Assembly (NCBI GenBank): GCA_017303875.1
Contig: JAFLBP010000016.1
Span: forward strand, 1-64,000
Direction of reading: 5' to 3'
DNA: 64,000 bases
Origin: Chitinophagales bacterium
GTDB taxonomy: Bacteria; Bacteroidota; Bacteroidia; Chitinophagales; Saprospiraceae
Both the position numbers and the translations under genes were made by a program. A model generated the notes under the pieces. It worked only from the letters and a program-made list of their open reading frames with translations. It did not search any database and had not been told where the DNA came from. Of this stretch, positions 34,028-42,735 are shown in pieces (within the stretch, counting starts at the first letter, position 1; each line of letters starts with the position of its first letter).

Positions 34028-34443
34028 GTTAATTCTTTTTAATCCGCGCCGCTTGCATTAGCGCTCCTTTTTAAATCCAAAAGTCCGATTTCCTGTGCGA
34101 CTTCCCCCTGCAACAACAGTTTTGTCTTCGATTGTGTGTCAATCGGTTTTGGAGAACAATAAAGTGGTCTTCCCCCGGCTGCGTTTTCCCTTATATGGCT
34201 TTTAGCGATTTGCTTTAACCATATTTGGCCTGTTGTATTTAATCAATTTCCTGTCTTCGAGATGAAAGCAAAATCCCTGCTTTCACCGAATCGCGTTTTC
34301 CGAACCGTACAAAAATATCTTCTTCGAATGCAATTTCATCCGGTCATACGCCGGACCAAGATATTCATATCCCAAAAGTTCAGATGTCTTATGCTTCATA
34401 GGCGAGACCCCGGTTCTGAAACGTCAGAGCCGGGCTTTTTTTT
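34028..34443 (+). ncRNA. Candidate novel structured non-coding RNA
   Basis: About 415 nt between a consensus promoter and a strong terminator, with no credible ORF ending inside it. It contains several perfect hairpins: CGATTG/CAATCG (34129-34145), ATATGG/CCATAT (34193-34224), TGAAAGCA/TGCTTTCA (34263-34285), TCCGG/CCGGA (34339-34355), and the terminator stem. It lacks signatures of tmRNA (no tRNA-like 3' end or tag), RNase P RNA (no AGAGGAAAGTCC block) and SRP RNA. Exact ends are estimates from the promoter and terminator. It could instead be a long attenuated leader, but the next gene has its own promoter box. Confidence 0.5.
34409..34443 (+). terminator. Strong Rho-independent terminator of the candidate ncRNA
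   Basis: 11-bp stem CCCGGTTCTGA / TCAGAGCCGGG with one G-T wobble and an AACG loop, followed by eight T after one C. Confidence 0.92.
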
Positions 34444-34458
34444 GTCTTGAATTCCCCC

Positions 34459-34466
34459 TACCTTTG
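34459..34466 (+). promoter_or_regulatory. -7 promoter box of mtaB
   Basis: TACCTTTG matches TAnnTTTG and lies after the upstream terminator and 34 nt before the chosen ATG. It falls inside the longer open frame, supporting the downstream start. The -33 element is unclear (TTTG at 34441-34444 is only 14 nt away). Confidence 0.5.
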
Positions 34467-34500
34467 CACCCCGTTTCACAAAAGAAACGCCCTGCCGCAC

Positions 34501-35841
34501 ATGGCAACACCCCGCACTGTCGCTTTTCATACCCTCGGTTGTAAACTCAACTACTCGGAGACCTCCGCCCTGGCGCGTCTGTTCGAGTCAAGTGGTTATT
34601 TGCCGGTAAAATTTGAAGAAGCCGCCGATATTTATGTGTTGAATACCTGCTCTGTTACAGAACAGGCCGACAAGGAGTGTAAAAAAATTGTGCGCCAGGC
34701 CCTGCGCCGCCAACCCGATGCCTTTGTCGTGGTTACCGGCTGTTATGCACAGCTCAAACCCGCCGAAATTGCTGAAATCCCTGGTGTCGACCTCGTGCTG
34801 GGCGCCGGCGAAAAATTCCGGATACTCAATTATATCGACGACCTCAGCAAGGCGCCCGGCAAAGGCCTGGTGCATGCCGGAGAAGTGCGCGATGTAAATA
34901 CCTTTAATGCTTCCTTTTCTTTTGGAGACCGGACGCGCTCTTTCCTGAAAGTTCAGGATGGCTGCGATTATAAATGCTCCTTCTGCACCATCCCCCAGGC
35001 ACGTGGCGCCAGCCGCTCCGATACGCTGGAACAGGCCGTAGAAAATGCCCGGCAAATTGCCGATTCCGGCGTTCGGGAAATTGTCCTGACTGGCGTAAAC
35101 CTCGGCGATTTCGGTAATGGCACGGAAGTGATTGAGGGCACACGCCCCAAAAAAGAAGCCTTGTTCGCCGATCTCGTTCAGGCCCTTGATGAACAGGTGG
35201 AGGTGCCGCGTTTCAGAATCAGTAGTATTGAACCCAATCTGCTGACCGACGAAATCATCGCATTTGTAGCGCAAAGCCAGCGATTTATGCCGCACTTCCA
35301 TGTGCCGCTGCAATCGGGCAACAACAAGCAATTGCGCGAAATGCGCCGCAGGTATCGCCGCGAACTCTATGCCGAACGGGTAGCACTCATTAAAAAACTG
35401 ATGCCACATGCCTGTATCGGCTGTGATGTCATAGTTGGCTTTCCGGATGAAACCGAAGCCGATTTTCTGGAAACCTATCAGTTTATTCAGCAGCTCGATA
35501 TTTCCTATCTGCACGTTTTCACGTACTCGGAACGCGCCAACACGCCGGCCGCCGAAATGCCAGGCGTTGTGCCGGTGGAGGAGCGCCGCCGCCGCAATCA
35601 GGCTCTGCGCGGTCTTTCAGAAATGAAGCGCAGAAGTTTTTACCAGCAGTTTGCCGGCCAAACCCGGGATGTGCTTTTTGAACAGCACAAAGACAGCACC
35701 CTATTGAGCGGGCACACCGATAATTATATCAAAATAGAGCTGCCATTCCAGCCGGGCCTTATCAACACGATCGCCCCGGTACAACTCAATGCCCTGAGTG
35801 CCGACGGAGAAGTGATGCACGCGCAGCGGGCAGGCGCTTAG
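34501..35841 (+). CDS. mtaB: tRNA methylthiotransferase MtaB (MiaB-like radical SAM)
   Basis: A 446-aa enzyme that adds a methylthio group to t6A37 of tRNA. The N-terminal UPF0004 domain carries the three Cys for the auxiliary cluster: HTLGCKLNYSETSALARLF, VLNTCSVTEQADKECKK, and VVTGCYAQLKPAEIAE. The radical SAM motif is KVQDGCDYKCSFCTIPQARG (CxxxCxxC). ISSIEPNLLTDEIIAF, HFHVPLQSGNNKQLREMRRR and IGCDVIVGFPDETEADF follow, and a TRAM-like C-terminus. HTLGCKLNYSE points to MtaB rather than MiaB or RimO. The stop codon lies in the loop of a short GCGCT-T-AGCGC hairpin. Confidence 0.93.
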   Translation: MATPRTVAFHTLGCKLNYSETSALARLFESSGYLPVKFEEAADIYVLNTCSVTEQADKECKKIVRQALRRQPDAFVVVTGCYAQLKPAEIAEIPGVDLVLGAGEKFRILNYIDDLSKAPGKGLVHAGEVRDVNTFNASFSFGDRTRSFLKVQDGCDYKCSFCTIPQARGASRSDTLEQAVENARQIADSGVREIVLTGVNLGDFGNGTEVIEGTRPKKEALFADLVQALDEQVEVPRFRISSIEPNLLTDEIIAFVAQSQRFMPHFHVPLQSGNNKQLREMRRRYRRELYAERVALIKKLMPHACIGCDVIVGFPDETEADFLETYQFIQQLDISYLHVFTYSERANTPAAEMPGVVPVEERRRRNQALRGLSEMKRRSFYQQFAGQTRDVLFEQHKDSTLLSGHTDNYIKIELPFQPGLINTIAPVQLNALSADGEVMHAQRAGA

Positions 35842-35862
35842 CGCTCGTGCATGCAAAATTTA

Positions 35863-35899
35863 CCGCTAGCAGCCGATTGATTAATGCTCGAATAAGCGG
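35863..35899. repeat. 37-nt dyad element, copy 2
   Basis: Lies between convergent genes. It begins CCGCTAGCAG and ends AATAAGCGG and matches 32119-32155 at 27 of 37 positions without gaps. Its ends pair (CCGCT/AGCGG), with a compensatory change at the outer pair relative to the other copy. Confidence 0.55.
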
Positions 35900-35901
35900 A
35901 C

Positions 35902-37842
35902 TTAATGCTTCATCAGTTTTCCGGTCAACACATCGCCGCGCACATGGCGCAGGCGGAAAATATACAGCCCCTTAGAAGGGAAAAGCGCGCCCGGGAGCAC
36001 CCAGTTTTCTGTGCCGATTTCCATGTAACGTGTCTCCGACCAGATCAGGCGACCTTGAACGTCCAGCATTTCAAGATTTACATTCCCGCTTTGCGGGATA
36101 TTTACCTGTAAATTGCTGTTGTCTGAAAACGGATTAGGCTGTACGCTTGCGCTGAACGCACCATTTTCCGGCGTCACTTGCCAACTGATTGCCCTTGATT
36201 TTCCAGCCCAGGCTGCGCTGTACGCTTCGGCGCGCAGTGCATTGTCGTCTATAAAAATAGCGGCGGCCGGGTTCCCGGCTGCGCGCATGCGCACCCGCAC
36301 GTGCATGAGGGCTTTGTTGTGATCAAATTCAAGACCCGAAGGCGCTATCCATAGCGCCCGAATGATGCCGGAAGGAGACATGGTGTAGTCTTCAGGTGAC
36401 AAGCCCTCAATGCCAAGCACCTCTATTTGATCCGGATCAAAACGCAGGGCCATTTGCCATCCGTCGAGCCGGATGCTTTCCTTCAGGTAAAAAGGCACTG
36501 TTAACTCCTGACCTGCTGTTGCCTGCGCCGATGGTATTTGGAGGGAAAGCGGTGGCAGGTTGGAGCGGTCTTCGGAGTCGCCACTGAAAGGCGTGCTGTT
36601 GTTGTTAATGTCGCCCATTTTAAGGGCAATAAAATTAAAACCGCTAAAAGTGGGATCGTCGGCAAGTGCCGAAACCGAAACGGCGAAGCTGTCAATGGCA
36701 ATGCTTAATGGTTGGTTCATATTGCCCGGCGTGTTCAGCGGGCGCATTAGCCGCCAGGAAGGTGCAACGGGAAAGGTATCTCTGATGCCGAGAATTACTT
36801 TCCTGATTTCCACAATATCGAGGGTGGTAACAGAATTGCTGAGGTTGACATCGGCGGCCAAAGCCTGATACAGGTTGGTAAACGGCTCAATGCCCAGAAT
36901 ATGCTTGCTGATGAGCAACAGATCAAGGGTGCTGAGGCCGTTGATGGCGTCTACATCGCGTGCGGCGCGGAGCGTGATGCCGTAATCGGCGCCAAAGGGT
37001 AATTGCGAAACTTTTATGTTGAAGCAGGAGTCGGTACTGTTTTTCTTGGTCAGTTTACTGATGGCGGGCGAGAGGCCTGCCGTGGAGCGTGTCTGCATTT
37101 CCAGGCTATACTGCGACAATTTTTTATTGTTAACGGTTTTGACGCAGCCGGTAAGTGTGATGTCGCCGTCGGGGTTACAATTACAGCCCCCACTGCCTTC
37201 CTGTACTAAAACATAGTTGCTACAGGAATTGACCAGGCCGTTTTGATCTCGCACCCATACTTCAACGAGTCGCAGGCCTATATCGCACTCGTCGTAAGTA
37301 ATGCTTGTTTCCGTAGGGAAACCGGTGCCAGTGCCGGTAGCGCGGATGCCAAATTGTAGCTGGGCTTGCGGTGTACAGTTGTCGGAGGCGCTCAGGACGA
37401 ACTGCGTGGCCAGAAAGGTTTCTTCACAAATTGGCGGATCAAGGCTTTGGGTCAGTCCGTTTACACAGACGAGACTTGGCGGCTGGCAATCGCGGATGGT
37501 AAACAGATAGGTACAGTTGGCAATGTTTCCGCAGCCGTCGGATGCGCGCCAGCTGATTTTATGGGTGCCGGCGGCAAAGGTGCCGATGGCGGTATCATTC
37601 GACATTTGTACGTCGATACTGCCGTCGTTACCGAGGTCAATGCGGTAGAGGTAATTGATGTTTTGATTGGGGCAAAAATTGGTTTGGGCCTGAGCGACCA
37701 ATTGTATGGTTCCCTGTGAGCAGGAACCCTGATTGGTGCAGAGCTGCCGGTCGGTGCAGTCCGTTATCCACGAAATCGCCTGTGCGCCGGCGGGAATAAG
37801 ACTCGCCGCGAACAGAAATAGTGTAAACAGGTATTTCATCAT
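35902..37842 (-). CDS. Secreted T9SS protein with dockerin-like and cohesin-like regions
   Basis: A 646-aa exported protein; signal peptide MMKYLFTLFLFAASLIPAGA. A Cys-rich N-terminal half has Ig/HYR-like segments (GTHKISWRASDGCGNIANCT, FVLSASDNCTPQAQLQFG). Residues about 315-400 hold a dockerin-like pair of calcium-loop helices (DVDAINGLSTLDLLLISKHI and DVNLSNSVTTLDIVEIRKVI). A cohesin-like domain follows (SAQATAGQELTVPFYLKESI, GWQMALRFDPDQIEVLGIEG), then the type A T9SS tail (VQPNPFSDNSNLQV to GKLMKH). The start could be the second Met. Likely a cell-surface scaffold or adhesin; no enzyme domain is seen. A possible -7 box TATATTTG (minus strand) is at 37979-37986. Confidence 0.85.
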   Translation of the reverse strand: MMKYLFTLFLFAASLIPAGAQAISWITDCTDRQLCTNQGSCSQGTIQLVAQAQTNFCPNQNINYLYRIDLGNDGSIDVQMSNDTAIGTFAAGTHKISWRASDGCGNIANCTYLFTIRDCQPPSLVCVNGLTQSLDPPICEETFLATQFVLSASDNCTPQAQLQFGIRATGTGTGFPTETSITYDECDIGLRLVEVWVRDQNGLVNSCSNYVLVQEGSGGCNCNPDGDITLTGCVKTVNNKKLSQYSLEMQTRSTAGLSPAISKLTKKNSTDSCFNIKVSQLPFGADYGITLRAARDVDAINGLSTLDLLLISKHILGIEPFTNLYQALAADVNLSNSVTTLDIVEIRKVILGIRDTFPVAPSWRLMRPLNTPGNMNQPLSIAIDSFAVSVSALADDPTFSGFNFIALKMGDINNNSTPFSGDSEDRSNLPPLSLQIPSAQATAGQELTVPFYLKESIRLDGWQMALRFDPDQIEVLGIEGLSPEDYTMSPSGIIRALWIAPSGLEFDHNKALMHVRVRMRAAGNPAAAIFIDDNALRAEAYSAAWAGKSRAISWQVTPENGAFSASVQPNPFSDNSNLQVNIPQSGNVNLEMLDVQGRLIWSETRYMEIGTENWVLPGALFPSKGLYIFRLRHVRGDVLTGKLMKH

Positions 37843-38050
37843 CGGATGGGCTAATTTTGTGTATTTTTTGGATTAAAGTGAGACTTGATAAGGGCAAAAC
37901 CTGTACCAAATGAGAAATTTTACAAGAAAAATGGCTGTTTGCTAAATATGCACACGGGTATTGGCCAAAAATGAAGGTCAAATATAAGCACTTTCAACAT
38001 TTCGACTCCCGGAATTGGTATTACTGTTTCCGTCAAAAAATGCCAAAGCA

Positions 38051-38082
38051 TTTGGTTTTTTGATGCAGCATGCCTAATTTTG
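38051..38082 (+). promoter_or_regulatory. Promoter of the large DGT-repeat secreted protein gene
   Basis: TTTG (38051-38054), 20 nt, TAATTTTG (38075-38082), giving a leader of about 30 nt. A close match to the Bacteroidota consensus. Confidence 0.75.
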
Positions 38083-38117
38083 TAGCTGTCTTGTTCAACA
38101 ACTAAAGCTATCACACC

Positions 38118-41100
38118 ATGAAACATTTTTTTGGCGCCCTGTTCGGGCTGTTTATTCTTGTAAACGCCTCTTTCACGCAAACCAACCCTGTGCTCGAAAC
38201 CAGGCATGTTTTCAAACGTCATTTCAATTATCCCTTTTTTGGCACCTGCATTGGCGGGCGTTGCTTTTTTACACTCGCTGAGGTTAATGCAGATTGGACA
38301 AAGACCAATCGCTTGTGGACTATCCGGCCCAATGAAGCCCCCATTGCGTTAAGCCCTGGTAACTTCGAATTTGTTTTTGCGGATACGCTGAACGGAAAAT
38401 TCCTTTATTCCAGTCGGACTTACATAAACGGCGCCCCGCAGACTGAAATCATTACTATTGATCCGCAAACACTTGAAACCAGTACGACGGGTTGGCTGCC
38501 TGTTACGGGCGAGCGCTACTTCAATAATGGTCGTCTGATTTTTACAGGCCAAAATCGCAAGGAATATCCTGCCCCGCTATGGGTCACTGACGGAACAGCA
38601 GCCGGATCGCAGCAGATTCTGGATAGTGCTGGCCAACTTTTGGCTGTCACCCACCTTGCTAATGGCAAGTCCGCTTTTTGGCTTTACGAGCAACCGACGG
38701 ATACCTTGCTGCCGTCCAAACACAGTTTAGTACTCAGCGACGGCACCGCCGCCGGAACGACTTTGCTGCACGAGGGCACGAATGTGCGCGAAGACCTGCT
38801 CACGGCTGTGGGCGACCGCATTTTCTTCTTCGATGAGCGCAAGCTTTGGGTTAGCGATGGCAGTGCCGGTAATGCAAGTCCCATTTTTGATTTTCAGCAA
38901 GCAGGCATTGCACTGATCCCCAGCCTCCCGATTCAGGATGTAGCTTTTGACGGCAAGCTCTATTTTACTACGCCGGCAGGGCTTTGGCAAAGCGACGGCA
39001 CCGAAGCCGGTACCCGTGAAATTTTAGCCGTACGGGATGCGATACTTTATAGCGATTCAGACAAACTCTGGCTGCTTGGACAAGCGGCTGGAAGTGACAG
39101 TATCCTGCTTTGGAGCGCTGTAAATGCTGCCGTAGGCCTTAAAATGCACACGAATTTGAGTGCCGCATATCGCTTGCGCGACTGGAATAATGCTCAGTAT
39201 TTAGCGCAGGGGGGCATAGCTTTTGTTTCCTTTCGCGACGGAAATGGTATGGAGCCAATGATGATCCGGAATGGAAAAATAATGGCTCCGGATTGCTGGC
39301 CTGGCAACGGTGATTTTCAGCCTTATCCCGGTTGGTGGCTTTTTAAACAGGCAAACGATCAGGTGTTTTTCACTGCGCTGGTGCCTGGAATGGGCAGAGA
39401 ACTGTGGCAAATGCGCGCAGACGGCCAGGCAGCAGTAGTAGCTGATCTGGAAAGGGGGGTGCGTGGCTCCTTAATCAACCTGCTGGGTGCCACTACTACA
39501 CATCTTTTTTTTCTTAAATCTTCTTTGGAGGGGGAATTGCCGGACATTCAACTCCTGCAATTAGACCTGAATGCGGCGCCTGCTCCGCCCGCGCCGCCGA
39601 AGGCGCCTTATCACTGGATGCAGACTATTTGGGATGGCTACAATCGCATTGCCGATGATGGTGCCTTTTTTGCAGCCCGACATCTGGTGGCGGGTACGGC
39701 CGGAAGTATTTACACTATAGGAGCCAAAGCGCTTGGCGCCACCGAGTCGGCCCTCCTCAACGATTCGCTTTTTTATAACTGGGAGGAAAAAACAATTATA
39801 AAACATCAATTGCTGACAAGAATTAACGCAAATGGCAAGGGAGACTGGATGCAACTCAATGGCAACAATTACGATTTCCCGGAACAACACGCCATTGCCG
39901 CCGCGCCGGAGGATGGTATTTACGTGGCCGGATTGTATTCGGATAAAGGCTATTTTGGTGATCAGTTGATCGAGGTTTTTGAGGGCGGAAAATTTTATCT
40001 CAACCATATTGACGCCCAGGGCAAATTGCGCTGGATGCGCGAAGCTGATATGGACGAGCGCTCCAGGGTATACCGCATCGCCGCAGCAAAGTCGGGCGAT
40101 GTTTTGGTTTTTGGCTATTTTGAAGGTGAAAATGCACAGTTTGAGTCAGTTTTATTGGAAAAAGTAAAGGCCACAGGCGGTGGGCATTTTTTGGCAAAAT
40201 ATGATAAAAATGGTACTCTGCAATGGGCGCGAACCATCAAAACGGCGCAAAATCTGGAAGCAAAAGATAAAAATTGCCGCCTTGTAATGGATGATGCCGG
40301 CAACAGTTTTCTCGCATTGGGCGCAGGCGCTTTCGACGACATGCAAACCTGTCCGGAAGAAAATCGACTGCTGGAACTGATAGCCCTCGATGCCGGGGGC
40401 GAGATGCGCTGGCAAAAAAGGTTTACCGGCAAAATAGCCATTCCGACCGGGCTGGCTTTGGGCAGCGAAGCGACCATTTACCTCTCCACATATTATGCAG
40501 GCGGTCTTATACTGAGTGAGAAGAAGCGACTTGAAACGATGTGTGCTGAGGGTAATGGCTATCTCTGGGGCGGTAGCAGTTTTGTGGCCACCCTTGATCG
40601 GCAAAGCGGTGAATTGCTGTCGGTGAAAGATTTTGCGCCCAATGAGTACATCATTAAAGACCTGCTCAGCGATCAGGTCGGTAATTATTATGTGGCGGGG
40701 GCGGAATTAAGAAAAGACGCAGACTTTTATGATGGTTACACATACGATCCGTTTTATTGGAACAATATTAATGCTCCCTTGGTGGTGCGCAAATTCTCCG
40801 CTTCGCATCAAATGCTTGCTGAACGTGCTTTATATGGTTTCTCTAACCGGCCGGCTGAGCCCAGAATAGCCCTGCAACCCAACGGAAACCTCGTGCTAAT
40901 GGATAATTTTTACCTAAACGGTGCCATGGATACCCTGGGCGATGCCGCACTCAAGTATTACAGCTGGGGCACGCATCTGGTGAATTTTACCCTGCCACCC
41001 GATAACGCAGTGCCGACGCCTGCCGACGGGCAACTCACCGCTGAGGACATACAACTCTTCCCCAACCCGGCATATGACTTCGTAGTGCTTTCTTCAACTG

Positions 41101-41291
41101 ATCTGGATTTTAGCGATGCACAGGCAGAAGTTTTTGACCTGGCCGGGCGGCGTCTGGAGTTGCCACGCATTGAAGGCGGACAAGGAGTTGCCTATTTTTC
41201 CACCAAAGCTCTTGCTGCGGGCATGTATATTATCCATCTACGCCTCGGCGCGCAGCAAATTTCAAAGCGTTTTGTAAAGGTATTTAAATAA
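38118..41291 (+). CDS. Large T9SS cargo protein with ELWxxDGT-type repeats
   Basis: A 1057-aa exported protein; signal peptide MKHFFGALFGLFILVNASFT. The N-terminal part (about residues 60-450) is a beta-propeller-like repeat array marked by LWVTDGTAAGSQQIL, LVLSDGTAAGTTLLHEG, LWVSDGSAGNASPIF, LWQSDGTEAGTREIL and GRELWQMRADGQAAV, as in ELWxxDGTxxGT repeat proteins. The middle (about 500-950) has further propeller-like blades (GDWMQLNGNNYDFPEQHAIA). The C-terminus (LFPNPAYDFVVLSS to SKRFVKVFK) is a type A T9SS sorting domain. A surface adhesin or structural role is likely; no catalytic motif is seen. Its 3' end overlaps the convergent gene by 8 nt. Confidence 0.87.
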   Translation: MKHFFGALFGLFILVNASFTQTNPVLETRHVFKRHFNYPFFGTCIGGRCFFTLAEVNADWTKTNRLWTIRPNEAPIALSPGNFEFVFADTLNGKFLYSSRTYINGAPQTEIITIDPQTLETSTTGWLPVTGERYFNNGRLIFTGQNRKEYPAPLWVTDGTAAGSQQILDSAGQLLAVTHLANGKSAFWLYEQPTDTLLPSKHSLVLSDGTAAGTTLLHEGTNVREDLLTAVGDRIFFFDERKLWVSDGSAGNASPIFDFQQAGIALIPSLPIQDVAFDGKLYFTTPAGLWQSDGTEAGTREILAVRDAILYSDSDKLWLLGQAAGSDSILLWSAVNAAVGLKMHTNLSAAYRLRDWNNAQYLAQGGIAFVSFRDGNGMEPMMIRNGKIMAPDCWPGNGDFQPYPGWWLFKQANDQVFFTALVPGMGRELWQMRADGQAAVVADLERGVRGSLINLLGATTTHLFFLKSSLEGELPDIQLLQLDLNAAPAPPAPPKAPYHWMQTIWDGYNRIADDGAFFAARHLVAGTAGSIYTIGAKALGATESALLNDSLFYNWEEKTIIKHQLLTRINANGKGDWMQLNGNNYDFPEQHAIAAAPEDGIYVAGLYSDKGYFGDQLIEVFEGGKFYLNHIDAQGKLRWMREADMDERSRVYRIAAAKSGDVLVFGYFEGENAQFESVLLEKVKATGGGHFLAKYDKNGTLQWARTIKTAQNLEAKDKNCRLVMDDAGNSFLALGAGAFDDMQTCPEENRLLELIALDAGGEMRWQKRFTGKIAIPTGLALGSEATIYLSTYYAGGLILSEKKRLETMCAEGNGYLWGGSSFVATLDRQSGELLSVKDFAPNEYIIKDLLSDQVGNYYVAGAELRKDADFYDGYTYDPFYWNNINAPLVVRKFSASHQMLAERALYGFSNRPAEPRIALQPNGNLVLMDNFYLNGAMDTLGDAALKYYSWGTHLVNFTLPPDNAVPTPADGQLTAEDIQLFPNPAYDFVVLSSTDLDFSDAQAEVFDLAGRRLELPRIEGGQGVAYFSTKALAAGMYIIHLRLGAQQISKRFVKVFK

Positions 41292-41877
41292 GCGCCTCAT
41301 ATTGCCGCCAATCGGCTTCGGTGTCAATATCGCTGAGTCGGGGCAATTGCGCCACGCGCAAACCGGCGTTTTCTGCAGCACGAATGGTCTCGTCGAACAC
41401 CGTTTCGGTGCTCCAGGCAATATTTTCAAACAGCGTCGGCTCGAAACGGCGCAGCGCCAGTAAATAATAACCGCCATCGGGTGTAGGCCCGATGGCGGCT
41501 TCCTGTGTGTCGAGCGCCGCAAATGCCTGCGTCAGGATCTCGCCGCTGAGTGTCGGGCAATCCGAACCAATTATGGCTACTTTTTCTGCGCCTTGTGCGA
41601 AGGCAGCCCTGAAGGCGTTGCCCATGCGTTCGCCAAGGTCGGCGCCCGATTGTACCTGTTTGTCAAACAGCTGTTCGGGCCAGGCGTCGGCGGTTTCAAC
41701 TTGATCGGAGTACCACAATTGGCGGTTTACGGGCGCCTCAAGCGCCGCCGTGCGTGTTTTTTCCAATAAAATATGATAAATACGCAGTGCTTCGGCGTCT
41801 CCGACGGTTCGGGCCAGACGGGTTTTTACCTTTCCGGCTACCGGATTTTTGATAAAAATGAGTAAGGTGTTTTTCAT
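41284..41877 (-). CDS. TIGR04282-type glycosyltransferase (DUF2064)
   Basis: A 197-aa nucleotidyl/glycosyl transferase-like protein of the arsenosugar-associated family. It starts MKNTLLIFIKNPVAGKVKTR, with KVAIIGSDCPTLSGEILTQA, AAIGPTPDGGYYLLALRRFE and LPRLSDIDTEADWRQYEAL as family blocks. The start was chosen at this Met because upstream sequence lies inside the neighbouring gene. It follows the YdcF-like gene with 2 bp spacing and so is cotranscribed. No arsenosugar methyltransferase or radical SAM partner is nearby, so the exact role is open. Confidence 0.88.
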   Translation of the reverse strand: MKNTLLIFIKNPVAGKVKTRLARTVGDAEALRIYHILLEKTRTAALEAPVNRQLWYSDQVETADAWPEQLFDKQVQSGADLGERMGNAFRAAFAQGAEKVAIIGSDCPTLSGEILTQAFAALDTQEAAIGPTPDGGYYLLALRRFEPTLFENIAWSTETVFDETIRAAENAGLRVAQLPRLSDIDTEADWRQYEALI

Positions 41878-41879
41878 GC

Positions 41880-42644
41880 TTATGTTTGGCTGTACACCAC
41901 ATACCCGACCCATTCTTTCAGCAGGTATTCCCATTTCATCAGGGCTTTCCAGTCGGGTTCTATCCATTTTAGCGGGTTGGGGTTGTTTTTTTCGGTAAAA
42001 TAATCGGTGCCGAAAGTGTCGCAGGGGAGTCCGGCGCGTTGAAAACAAAGCTCCGCCCGGCGCATGTGCCAGGCCGAGGTAATGAGCAGACAACGTTTTT
42101 GCTCGCCGGGCAGGCTGTCGAGTAATGCCTTACTAAACAGGGCATTTTCGCGGGTGTTTCTGGAATTGGGTTCGATCAACAAATCTTCGGCCGGGATGCC
42201 TTGTTTTTGCAAATATTGACCAATAATTTCGGCTTCTGCGTTTTTGGGGCCGAGCAGTTTGCCATCGCCGCCACTGAGCAGCAGCTTTTGCACTTTGCCG
42301 CGCCGGTATAAATCGAGTGCAGCAAAAAGGCGGTTGCCGGCACGGTGAAAATTAAGCGCACCTTCCGGAGTTTCTGCGCTGAACTCGGTGTATCCGCCCA
42401 GCAGAATACCTATATCATACGAGCCTTCGAGGGTATCCGGATTTTTTTGTCCGCTTTCCCAGCGGGCGGCCAGCAAATTTATGATAATTGGGTTGCTGAA
42501 AAATATCAATGCAGCAAAGGCTGCGATGGCTGCCCGTTTTCGGCGGCGCGTGTTTTTGGTCCAAAAAGCATACGCTGCGCCAAGCAGGATCAGCGTCAGC
42601 GGTTTTAAAATAAAAGCTAATATTTTTGACAGGATAAAAAACAT
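41880..42644 (-). CDS. YdcF/ElyC-like DUF218 membrane protein
   Basis: A 254-aa protein with two N-terminal membrane segments (MFFILSKILAFILKPLTLIL; AAIAAFAALIFFSNPIIINL) and a periplasmic DUF218 domain: DIGILLGGYTEFSAETPEGA, KLLLSGGDGKLLGPKNAEAE, NSRNTRENALFSKALLDSL and CLLITSAWHMRRAELCFQRA. In enterobacteria ElyC-type relatives act in envelope and lipid-carrier metabolism. It is the first gene of a leftward pair with the small glycosyltransferase and diverges from the esterase gene. Confidence 0.87.
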   Translation of the reverse strand: MFFILSKILAFILKPLTLILLGAAYAFWTKNTRRRKRAAIAAFAALIFFSNPIIINLLAARWESGQKNPDTLEGSYDIGILLGGYTEFSAETPEGALNFHRAGNRLFAALDLYRRGKVQKLLLSGGDGKLLGPKNAEAEIIGQYLQKQGIPAEDLLIEPNSRNTRENALFSKALLDSLPGEQKRCLLITSAWHMRRAELCFQRAGLPCDTFGTDYFTEKNNPNPLKWIEPDWKALMKWEYLLKEWVGYVVYSQT

Positions 42645-42678
42645 CGGGAATGCGCAACTTTGCAGAAATTTTCACGCT

Positions 42679-42695
42679 GCAAGTTCACAACTTGC
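42679..42695. promoter_or_regulatory. Perfect hairpin in divergent gap
   Basis: GCAAGTT-CAC-AACTTGC, 7-bp perfect inverted repeat between the divergent YdcF-like and esterase genes. The position fits an operator, but there is no other evidence. Confidence 0.35.
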
Positions 42696-42735
42696 GCACA
42701 AAAGCCAAACGATAATGTATACCAAAACCGATTTT

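Noticed and set aside
34028..34443. tmRNA, RNase P RNA or SRP RNA at this locus
   Set aside because: The tRNA-like ends and tag of tmRNA, the conserved AGAGGAAAGTCC block of RNase P RNA, and the SRP tetraloop-type core are all absent.
34262..34450. 62-codon open frame in the candidate ncRNA
   Set aside because: It runs through the terminator hairpin and its T-run, starts inside a hairpin, and shows no signal peptide, family motif or codon pattern like neighbouring genes.
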